This document shows, one piece after another, positions 1-5,864 of a DNA stretch of 8,446 nt. Position 1 is the stretch's first letter. Every line of letters begins with the position of its first letter. This DNA is from Planctomycetaceae bacterium. GTDB lineage: Bacteria > Planctomycetota > Planctomycetia > Planctomycetales > Planctomycetaceae. The DNA lies in NCBI GenBank assembly GCA_947463775.1, contig CANHVD010000227.1:1-8446 (forward strand). The letters are read 5' to 3'. A program made the position numbers and the translations under genes. The notes under the pieces were generated by a model. The model was not told the DNA's origin and did no database searches. It saw nothing but the letters and a program-made list of their open reading frames with translations.

Positions 1-165
1 CCCTGCTCCATCGCGCCCCATCCATGGAGCTTTCATTGTGACCAGTTTCCATTCGTACTCGGCGTCTTCAGCGGCTTGAGTTTTTACGGAGGTCGAGTTG
101 AAGGCGAAAGCCAGCAGAACAACTGCGATTAGCCCACAAGAAAAATGCCCGCGTCTATTCGTCAT
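1..165 (-). CDS. N-terminus of an exported Kelch-like protein (runs off the left edge)
   Basis: Fifty-five codons are visible, reading leftwards from an ATG at 165-163 to the edge of the window with no stop. The start is well supported: AGAGGAA lies about five bases upstream on the minus strand (171-177), and this is one of the better Shine-Dalgarno sequences in the window. Residues 1-31 look like a Sec signal peptide: basic MTNRRGH, then a hydrophobic stretch GLIAVVLLAFAF, with cleavage probably near TQAA at 29-32. The mature start EYEWKLVTMKAPWMGRDGAG resembles planctomycete secreted Kelch/galactose-oxidase-like beta-propeller proteins, where an RDGAG motif opens the first Kelch strand. That family link is from memory and rests on about 20 residues, so the exported nature is firmer than the Kelch assignment. 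The catalytic or binding role cannot be judged from this fragment. Confidence 0.72.
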   Translation of the reverse strand, partial: MTNRRGHFSCGLIAVVLLAFAFNSTSVKTQAAEDAEYEWKLVTMKAPWMGRDGAG

Positions 166-577
166 CGAAATTCCTCTTACAAAAGATCTGTCCGGAAAAA
201 TCACGCGGTGGGAAATTCTGTGAGCAGGGGAGACTGATCAGGAGTCAGTATTGCATATGTTTCTAACAGAGTCTCCAGTCACTTCTGCAAGCGTCCGGCT
301 CAAATTATCAAACAAATGGCGTAGTCGCGGATCTCGGCAGGTCCCGCTGACCGATCGGGGCTTCGCAGCTTGCGGTGACTTTGGGCGCATGCGGTTTGCT
401 TAAATCAAGCCGAATCTAGTGGGACAGCATCGCGCGGAGGTTCGCCTGCGCCGAAAATCCTGCCCGGCAGGCAGGACCTACCGAAAGCGTCGCAGCACCC
501 GTTGCTATGCCGGAAAACGCGAATCAGTTGCAATGCCGAATTTCGCGGAATACACTCCGGCTCTGTCAGAGATTCAT
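166..577. other. Non-coding gap between the exported-protein start and the tRNA
   Basis: No open frame here has plausible protein character or a credible start. The part nearest 165 must hold the promoter and leader of the minus-strand Kelch-like gene, but I could not identify a convincing -35/-10 pair. The part nearest 577 should hold the tRNA promoter. The only clear structure is the hairpin at 458-476, listed separately. Confidence 0.6.
458..476 (-). terminator. Compact 7-bp hairpin, weak terminator candidate on the minus strand
   Basis: TCCTGCC (458-464) pairs perfectly with GGCAGGA (470-476) around a five-base loop. Read on the minus strand, the stem is followed by TTTT (457-454), so it could act as a weak intrinsic terminator for leftward transcription from the coiled-coil gene ending at 686. 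The T-run is short and the tRNA gene lies between. A REP-like repeat unit is an equally good explanation. Confidence 0.3.
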
Positions 578-648
578 GCGGCTGTGGTGTAGTGGCAACA
601 CATCAGCTTCCCAAGCTTAGGATGAGGGTTCGATTCCCTTCAGCCGCT
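578..648 (+). tRNA. tRNA-Gly, anticodon CCC
   Basis: A complete 71-base cloverleaf can be folded by hand. The acceptor stem is GCGGCTG (578-584) with CAGCCGC (641-647), seven perfect pairs. The D stem is GTGT/ACAC (587-590/598-601) with GG in its loop. The anticodon stem is 603-607/615-619 with loop TTCCCAA (608-614), which puts CCC at 610-612. The variable region is GGAT (620-623). The T stem is 624-628/636-640 with loop TTCGATT. The discriminator is T648, as usual for bacterial tRNA-Gly, and CCA is not encoded. The anticodon stem has one C604/T618 mismatch. A CCC anticodon reads GGG glycine codons. A run of six Ts (648-653) directly follows the acceptor stem and may help end transcription. 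Confidence 0.95.
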
Positions 649-685
649 TTTTTCATTGCCAGCCTTCGCTTGATGTGTGGCTGGC

Positions 686-2146
686 TTATTGCTGCCAATT
701 TCGCGGCAATCGGTGTTGTTGGCCAGCTCGAGCAGCGTAGACTCCAAGAGCGGCGCCGGCGGCTTGCGTCATGGTGTTGATGAGAATTTGTCCCATCGGC
801 CCGTTGATCGCCGCAGAGGCCTGATCGGCAATCGGAGAATCGATCTTCTGGATGCGATACATCTCCTGATACATCGTCTCGCCTGACACAACCCCATCCG
901 CAAGATCCTGCAGTCGTGTTTTGAGGTCATAGGATTCCTCAAAGATCCGCTGCGGATCGCCGAACTGAGCACGACGGCATCGAGACAGCAAATCATGGAC
1001 TCGTTCCGTGCGTTTCTCAGCAGCTTCAGCGGCGGCGTAATGCTGGTCGAGCTGTGACTTCTTCTGGCTGACGACTTCATCAATATGTCGCAGGCGAGCA
1101 ACCACCTGATCATCCTGCAGCTCTGGCGTGTTGGCGGCTCGCGCGGCGACGATGGAGCGTTCTGTCTTCTGCAGCAAAGCCTGAAACGCCCTTAACGCGT
1201 CGCGATAAAAGATCGAGTCGGGGGAATCGAGCTGAGCCTGTTCATGTTGCAAACTGGTGCAGAGTTTCTGCGCCGAGTCCATCGCAGCAAACGCGCGATC
1301 AACTTCGGGGTTTAGACGTGAGACGCTGGCCTGAACTGCCGGAAGCCCCAACGCATCCGCAGCGGCGGTTTGACGAGACTGAACATCTTCAACTCGAGCC
1401 TTCACGGTCTTCTGTTGTTCGGCAATGACCTGTTTCATCATCCTCGGCGCTGACGTCAGAAATCGATAGCTGGCGGCAACGGCGGGATAATCGATTAGTC
1501 GCGACAACCAGCGATCAATCCGGCGAGACATCCCGCGACGTTGATACCGTTCCGTGTCGAACTCGGAATCCCAGAGATATTTAAATAGTCGACTATTCTC
1601 ATACGGAGGCAGCTTGTTCTTCGCCTCGGTCTCAACATCGCTCAAGTTCGCGGTGGCCTGTTCCAGCCGTGCCTGACCTTCCGCCGCTTCCCGGGAAAGT
1701 CGCTGCAAATCGGGGTCAGTTGTCAGTTTCTCGGTGAGCTGCGTGGTGAGCTCATCTGCCTTCTGCGTCGCTGCCGAGAACTGCTCCGAAAGCTGTTTCC
1801 ATTGCATCTCTGACGAAGACTGTTGCGTCGAAGCGGTCTGCAGGCGAGTTTGCAACAGTCGCCGTGCGTCATCACGTCGCAGCATGACGTCTCGCAGAAC
1901 GGCACGCATTTCCGTCCAGCCATCACTTTCGACATCGTCGTCAAGTCGCGGAAGATAGTGCTGCGCGAGTTCTCGAAAAGCATCGGACTGATCGACGAGC
2001 AGTTTCTCGATCTCATTCGACACATCCATTGCGCGAGCGCGGGCTTCTTTCTCGCTGCCGTTAATCGAGGCAGCGAAGTCAGCGATTCGGCGAAGGATTT
2101 CGGTTCCGGGAACTGGCATGAGAGGCGACTGGTTGAACAGGGACAA
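686..2146 (-). CDS. Coiled-coil protein of unknown function, first partner of a DUF6384-type module
   Basis: The 486-residue product has no enzyme motif I recognise. It is mostly charged, Gln/Ala-rich helix: probable coiled coils at about 84-178, 236-305 and 312-390. A conserved-looking aromatic block interrupts them at 181-230, with PPYENSRLFKYLWDSEF, then SRRIDRWLSRLIDYP. A second motif, CRRAQFGDPQRIF (390-402), precedes a short helical segment with a GETMYQEMYRIQ pattern. The last ~40 residues (444-476) are Gly/Ala-rich and hydrophobic and could touch a membrane, but they do not form a clear transmembrane helix. There is no signal peptide, so the protein is probably cytoplasmic. From memory, both blocks match hypothetical proteins encoded beside DUF6384 genes in proteobacteria. 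The start is uncertain: the longest form begins with TTG (2146-2144), while ATG at residue 10 (2119-2117) is an alternative. Neither has a Shine-Dalgarno sequence. The gene lies downstream of the DUF6384-like gene on the same strand, with a palindrome between them. Confidence 0.82.
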   Translation of the reverse strand: MSLFNQSPLMPVPGTEILRRIADFAASINGSEKEARARAMDVSNEIEKLLVDQSDAFRELAQHYLPRLDDDVESDGWTEMRAVLRDVMLRRDDARRLLQTRLQTASTQQSSSEMQWKQLSEQFSAATQKADELTTQLTEKLTTDPDLQRLSREAAEGQARLEQATANLSDVETEAKNKLPPYENSRLFKYLWDSEFDTERYQRRGMSRRIDRWLSRLIDYPAVAASYRFLTSAPRMMKQVIAEQQKTVKARVEDVQSRQTAAADALGLPAVQASVSRLNPEVDRAFAAMDSAQKLCTSLQHEQAQLDSPDSIFYRDALRAFQALLQKTERSIVAARAANTPELQDDQVVARLRHIDEVVSQKKSQLDQHYAAAEAAEKRTERVHDLLSRCRRAQFGDPQRIFEESYDLKTRLQDLADGVVSGETMYQEMYRIQKIDSPIADQASAAINGPMGQILINTMTQAAGAALGVYAARAGQQHRLPRNWQQ

Positions 2147-2185
2147 TTGGTGACAGAATGTAAGGGGAAGGTCGAGTACAAGAAT

Positions 2186-2250
2186 CGTTTAACGGCAAAC
2201 CGCAGGCGATGGCAAAAACAGAACTGACGCCTGCGGCTTGCCGTTAAACG
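2186..2250. repeat. 23-bp near-perfect inverted repeat (REP-like palindrome)
   Basis: Arms at 2186-2208 and 2228-2250 are reverse complements with a single mismatch (position 14 of the arm). They are separated by a 19-base loop at 2209-2227. Each arm contains the core CGTTTAACGGCAA and the GC-rich end CCGCAGGCG. It sits wholly in the gap between two minus-strand genes. No T-run follows the stem on the minus strand, so it is not a standard intrinsic terminator. It could still block or pause transcription, or stabilise the 3' end of the upstream gene's mRNA. Its form fits a dispersed extragenic palindrome; I recall similar elements in planctomycetes but could not check. Confidence 0.85.
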
Positions 2251-2262
2251 AAAAAACAGATT

Positions 2263-2658
2263 TCAAAGAACCCAAGAGAAGATGATCCAAGCGAATAGAA
2301 TCAGACCCAAAATGAACAAAACAGAAAACCGTCGTACCCAAAGATGAGCCATAAAAACGCTGAATGATAATGGCGGATCCTGATACGTATGCTGAGTCGC
2401 GAAGTACTGTTCGATTGCAGCATCCACATCAGCCTCGGTGATTTTGTCGCCGGTGATAATGGCGGCATCCATCAGCCGTTTCCGCATCAGCGTCCGGATT
2501 TCATCTCGCGCCAGAGCGACCTCGGCCACTTCGCGTTCCTGCCGCAGGCCTCGAGCCACCTCCAGCACGCGCAGGGTTTCCACGAGCGAAAGATCTTTCG
2601 CGAAGGAGCTGACCGGAACTCCGCTTGTTGTGATTGAGTTGTCTGGCATGAACACCAT
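2263..2658 (-). CDS. Small tail-anchored membrane protein resembling DUF6384
   Basis: The 131-residue product has a soluble helical N-terminal part and one C-terminal transmembrane helix (about 109-131, FSVLFILGLILFAWIIFSWVL) with nothing after it. This makes it a likely tail-anchored inner-membrane protein facing the cytoplasm. Residues 23-60 (LSLVETLRVLEVARGLRQE, then EVAEVALARDEI) and the segment ITEADVDAAIEQYF followed by HTYQDPP (73-96) match my memory of DUF6384, whose members share an L-x2-ETLR-type helix, a short helical domain and a Tyr-x-x-Pro-Pro motif before the membrane span. DUF6384 has no known function. ATG at 2658-2656 gives MVFMPDNS; the ATG three codons on (2649-2647) is equally possible, and neither has a clear ribosome site. 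The gene probably opens a minus-strand unit with the 486-residue coiled-coil gene, and it is divergent from the 414-residue gene. Confidence 0.8.
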   Translation of the reverse strand: MVFMPDNSITTSGVPVSSFAKDLSLVETLRVLEVARGLRQEREVAEVALARDEIRTLMRKRLMDAAIITGDKITEADVDAAIEQYFATQHTYQDPPLSFSVFMAHLWVRRFSVLFILGLILFAWIIFSWVL

Positions 2659-2865
2659 CTTAACGAAAATGTGCCGAACAGGGATTCAGAACGCGGGCTG
2701 ATCCAGGAGTGCCGCAGATCAGTCGTCTTCAATAATTCAACCGGCACTTCATTGCGACAACATCGCAGTTTGGTACCGTAGTTAATTACAATCAAGATCG
2801 CGTCCGTGAGAGTACTGGTCGGGCCAGGTTTCCGCATCTCTGTCGTTCAAAAAAAGGTTATTTTC
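2659..2865. promoter_or_regulatory. Divergent intergenic region, probable shared control region of the coiled-coil module
   Basis: This 207-base gap separates the DUF6384-like gene (minus) from the 414-residue gene (plus), so both promoters should lie here. A TACAAT hexamer at 2787-2792 could be a -10 box for the plus-strand gene, but no well-spaced -35 box accompanies it. I found no clear operator palindrome. AAAGG at 2853-2857, eight bases before ATG 2866, is a usable ribosome site. It decides that start over the in-frame GTG at 2806, which lacks one. Confidence 0.45.
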
Positions 2866-4110
2866 ATGAGCCAACCGTCGTCTAATTCTTCTGGTGAAAT
2901 GATTCCGGCGGAAACTCAGGTCGCAAAGATATCCTCATCTCAGCCAGTCACAACGATGCGACATTATCTGGACCGGGCGATTTCTGTGCTGAAGAAGTTT
3001 GGTCTTTCCACGACCGGCGATACAGGAGAAGAACTGATTCGTCTGCTGGAGGACGTCAAGCACGTCGACGAAGCTCGCACGCTGGCGATCGCGGATGTGA
3101 TCAAGCACATGAGCACCTTCAATCGGCTGGTTCGCGAGAACGTTGAGAATATTAAGATCGGAAACCGATATCTCGAGATCACTCAGATGTTCGATTCCGT
3201 TCGTGAAGATTCCAAAATGCTGATCGCACAGTTGTCGGACGGAAAGATCAGTCGCTCGGAGAAGTTTCAGAACTGGTGGATGAAGATTCGTCGAGGAACT
3301 CCAAGCGACCGCTTCGAAACAATTTCAGAAACTTATCGAAGCGTTTCCCGGGACACCAAGGATCAGCTCAACCGCGAAGACGCGATCATGGATGCCTACA
3401 TTGACTTCCGCTTCGCATTGAAGGAAGCCGAAGTGATCGGCTGTGAACTGTACGAGAAGCAGAAGCCAGCACTCGAGAAAGCGAAGCAAACGCTGGCCGC
3501 AACTCAAACCGCAATTGATCAGTTTAAGGGCGAAGATTCAGCTCAACGAGGCCGTCTGGAACTGGCGCGCGATGAAGCCCGCGAAGCATTCTCGCGCGAA
3601 GATCGCACTTACCAGTTGCTGAAAGACATCTCAGAAAACCTGGCCATCGGTTACGACGTCGGCGACACGCTGGTCACGAAGCTGAAGCAAACTCACGATG
3701 TGAAAGACAGCGTCTATCGCCGAGCAGTGACGTTCTTCACGACCAACGAGCATGTATTCACAATCCTCGGTACGGTTTACACCAGTCAGCAGGGATTGCA
3801 TGAGGTGACAGCCGCGACGGAAGCGATGAAGGAAGGTCTGAACAAGGGGCTTGAAGATGTGGCCGATCTCGGGCGTGAGCTGGAGCGAGCTGCCATGAAG
3901 GCCGGCTATGGCTCAACGGTCAAAGCCGAGAGCGTGCAAAAGCTGGTCGATGCCATCAGCAACTTCCAGGTGGAGTCTCTGACGATGATCGCCGACTTGC
4001 GAAAAGAGAGCGAAGCGAACGCGAAAGAGATCCGCCATGTCGTCGAAGACGGCAAGCGTCGCTTTCAGGAAACGGTCGCTCGTTACGTGCAGGAAACGGC
4101 TGCAGGCTGA
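2866..4110 (+). CDS. Helical coiled-coil protein, second partner of the DUF6384-type module (distantly TelA-like)
   Basis: From ATG 2866 the product is 414 residues; an in-frame GTG at 2806 would add 20 residues of poor quality (MRVLVGPGFRISVVQKKVIF). After a Ser/Thr-rich flexible tail (1-30) it is almost entirely helical. There is no signal peptide or membrane span, so it is probably cytoplasmic. Recognisable blocks are IKHMSTFNRLVRENVENIKI (79-98), SEKFQNWWMKIRRGTPSDRF (131-150), a coiled coil at about 198-260 including QRGRLELARDEAREAFSRED, RRAVTFFTTNEHVFTILGTV (285-304), and EAMKEGLNKGLEDVADLG followed by AGYGSTVKAESVQKLVDAI (346-364). I recall the same blocks in proteobacterial proteins loosely labelled 'cell surface protein', and the C-terminal third has a weak flavour of TelA/KlaA toxic-anion-resistance proteins. 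Neither link implies a proven function. The gene is divergent from, and probably co-controlled with, the DUF6384-like gene. Confidence 0.85.
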   Translation: MSQPSSNSSGEMIPAETQVAKISSSQPVTTMRHYLDRAISVLKKFGLSTTGDTGEELIRLLEDVKHVDEARTLAIADVIKHMSTFNRLVRENVENIKIGNRYLEITQMFDSVREDSKMLIAQLSDGKISRSEKFQNWWMKIRRGTPSDRFETISETYRSVSRDTKDQLNREDAIMDAYIDFRFALKEAEVIGCELYEKQKPALEKAKQTLAATQTAIDQFKGEDSAQRGRLELARDEAREAFSREDRTYQLLKDISENLAIGYDVGDTLVTKLKQTHDVKDSVYRRAVTFFTTNEHVFTILGTVYTSQQGLHEVTAATEAMKEGLNKGLEDVADLGRELERAAMKAGYGSTVKAESVQKLVDAISNFQVESLTMIADLRKESEANAKEIRHVVEDGKRRFQETVARYVQETAAG

Positions 4111-4135
4111 GAATTGTCGTTTCGAAACCTGAGCC

Positions 4136-4156
4136 CTCCCGGCGTAAAGCCGGGAG
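4136..4156 (+). terminator. 8-bp hairpin after the 414-residue gene, possible terminator
   Basis: CTCCCGGC (4136-4143) and GCCGGGAG (4149-4156) pair perfectly over a five-base GTAAA loop, starting 25 bases after the stop codon. The position and GC-rich stem suit a transcription end. However, the following bases (AAGCTGTGCAC) are not a T-run, so a canonical intrinsic terminator is not supported. It may instead be an mRNA-end-protecting hairpin. Confidence 0.4.
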
Positions 4157-4172
4157 AAGCTGTGCACTTATT

Positions 4173-4263
4173 GTAGGATGGGACCAGCGGAGCGCCGGCC
4201 CACCATCCGGAATACGGAGAATCGGTGGGCCGGCGTTCGCGAAGCTCGCTGGTCCCACCCTAC
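4173..4263. repeat. Large imperfect palindrome (REP-like intergenic element)
   Basis: Nested complementary arms span about 90 bases. GTAGG (4173-4177) pairs with CCTAC (4259-4263), and TGGGACCAGCG (4179-4189) pairs with CGCTGGTCCCA (4247-4257). The inner CGCCGGCCCACC (4193-4204) pairs with GGTGGGCCGGCG (4224-4235). A 19-base apex remains, plus an asymmetric bulge on the right arm around 4236-4243. It lies in the gap where the plus-strand helical gene and the minus-strand reductase gene converge. The pattern resembles dispersed 'GGTGGGCC...GGTCCCACC' palindromes I recall from planctomycetes. It may act as a bidirectional transcription barrier. No open frame or transposase is associated with it. 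Confidence 0.85.
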
Positions 4264-4335
4264 GATTCAAATAAGTTCACAAGCTCGGAGGAGCCCGAGG
4301 CATGGTGACGATTTGTTGTCTGCAAGTGGGATAGA

Positions 4336-4371
4336 CCGCTACGCGCGTCTTCCACCGCTCTACGCGTCTTC
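4336..4371. repeat. Imperfect 17-bp tandem direct repeat
   Basis: CCGCTACGCGCGTCTTC (4336-4352) recurs as CCGCTCTACGCGTCTTC (4355-4371), a 19-base period. The two differ only by small shifts of CG and CT dinucleotides. It lies just beyond the stop codon of the reductase gene. It may be a chance local duplication; no function is apparent. Confidence 0.5.
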
Positions 4372-4382
4372 AACGCAGTTGA

Positions 4383-5864
4383 TTAGCTTCGCACGGCAAT
4401 CGTTTGTAGCTCCAAAGCACTCAGCAGCATTGTGGTGAGTGAAGCAGCCAACTCTGAGTCCGCACCTTCCCAGGCTTGGCGGACAGTTGCTGCGTTCTCC
4501 TGATTTCGGATCGCGGATTCAAGGTCTGTATTCGAAACTCGAAGCACCGGCAGATCCTGATCCGGAAGACCGCGATGAACACTGTGGAGTCCGGAAGGAG
4601 AAAGCTCCAGAGTCACCTGGCAGCCACCGGGACCGAAAACATCCAATCCCACCATCTGTCGACGACCATTGGACGCATCGGTGTTCACCTGACTCTGCAG
4701 AGCGTCTTCAGTCCAGCTCTTGACTCGCTCAACATCCGGCTTGCGTTTCCCCCAGCGATCTTCGTTACCGTATTCGATGTAACGGAAGATGACCGTCTTA
4801 TCAATTTCCGGACACGGAATGTCGCCCGCAAACTTCTTCGTGTTCGTCATATCGAAAACGTTATCTGTCTGCTCGTAAGGAGCATACGTTTCCGCGTTCT
4901 CCATCACCATGCGTTCAAACATCCACTGGTCTTCGTTCTCAGCACGATTCGCCAAAGGAGGAAGTTCGCCGTGACCGTGGAACTCAACGCCTGTCGACTT
5001 AAAGTACTCGCCACAGTATTCGATCATCTCACGAGATGAGATCGGCTTGTCCGGAGCAATGTGGAAGGTCAGACCGCGAGCTTCAGGAGTTTCAAACAAG
5101 CGGCACATCACAGCCGAAACCCATTCGACAGGAATGATGTTGCGACGTTCTTCACCCGTCATTCGCAAGCGAATTGGAGTATGTCGATAACCGTTTTCGT
5201 CCGCTGGAACTGGCGGAATCATGACCGACATCAAACGCAGATAAAGATACAGCCCGTGATAGGTGTTGGTGTAACCCGTGCGTGAGTCACCAGAAATCAC
5301 AGCTGGACGATAAACCGTTACGTGATCAGCAAAATCGATCTGCTGAACGAGCGTCTCAGCGCAGAACTTGCTTTCTTCGTAGTCATTGCGAAACGACTGC
5401 CCGGCACTCAGGCTGGACTCCATCACCGGCTCAGTCTGCAGGCCAGCGACATAGGCTGTGGAGACGTAATGAATGTCCTTAATTCCCGATTCACGGCACA
5501 GATTAATCATGTTCTGCGTGCCGTTCAGGTTGGTCCGCCACGGTTCACCCGCACGGTCCTTCCCGTAGAACTCAAGAATCGCTGCACTATGAATGATGCT
5601 GCTGCAGTTGTCGGCAACCCATTCGGTCTCTTCGGGGCTCAGCCCAAAACCGGGTTCAGCGATGTCACCGGAAAGCACAACCGGTCGAGGCAGTGCTCGC
5701 CCCAGTTCCCGCTCCCAATGCTGAAGAATCTCTTCCATCCTGTCGCGTGGCGATTGTTTTCGAGAAGGACGGACAACGACCGCCAACTCGTGGCCATTCA
5801 GAAGTAAATCGCGAACCAGGTATCGTCCCACCAAACCTGTGGCACCAGTCAAAAGCGTATACAT
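4383..5864 (-). CDS. Extended SDR, thioester-reductase-like, with extra C-terminal domain
   Basis: The 493-residue product has an N-terminal Rossmann fold of the extended short-chain dehydrogenase type, close to the NAD_binding_4 (thioester/fatty-acyl reductase) group. Visible motifs are the nucleotide-binding TGATGLVG (6-13), GD at 66-67, HSAA (92-95), a TNLNGT motif (111-116), YVSTAYV (133-139), the catalytic YxxxK as Y162-EES-K166, and RPAVISGDSRTG (186-197). IPVEWVS (244-250) fits the family's C-terminal substrate lobe. It probably reduces or epimerises an NAD(P)-dependent carbonyl or thioester substrate in the cytoplasm; the substrate is unknown. Residues about 400-490 form an extra domain (VFGPGGCQVTLELSPSG and onward) that looks like an SCP2-type lipid-binding fold, which is a guess. 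ATG 5864-5862 is the right start: AGGGA (5870-5874) sits five bases upstream and the Rossmann strand begins at residue 1. A longer open frame to 6005 adds 47 implausible residues. No adenylation or carrier domain is fused or adjacent. Confidence 0.88.
   Translation of the reverse strand: MYTLLTGATGLVGRYLVRDLLLNGHELAVVVRPSRKQSPRDRMEEILQHWERELGRALPRPVVLSGDIAEPGFGLSPEETEWVADNCSSIIHSAAILEFYGKDRAGEPWRTNLNGTQNMINLCRESGIKDIHYVSTAYVAGLQTEPVMESSLSAGQSFRNDYEESKFCAETLVQQIDFADHVTVYRPAVISGDSRTGYTNTYHGLYLYLRLMSVMIPPVPADENGYRHTPIRLRMTGEERRNIIPVEWVSAVMCRLFETPEARGLTFHIAPDKPISSREMIEYCGEYFKSTGVEFHGHGELPPLANRAENEDQWMFERMVMENAETYAPYEQTDNVFDMTNTKKFAGDIPCPEIDKTVIFRYIEYGNEDRWGKRKPDVERVKSWTEDALQSQVNTDASNGRRQMVGLDVFGPGGCQVTLELSPSGLHSVHRGLPDQDLPVLRVSNTDLESAIRNQENAATVRQAWEGADSELAASLTTMLLSALELQTIAVRS

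Noticed and set aside
502..780. Plus-strand frame of 92 codons spanning the tRNA
   Set aside because: It runs straight through a perfect tRNA-Gly gene and into the antisense of the coiled-coil gene; composition is not protein-like.
1823..2227. Plus-strand 134-codon frame opposite the coiled-coil gene
   Set aside because: It is antisense to a long coding frame with coherent helical composition and ends inside the palindrome; no independent support.
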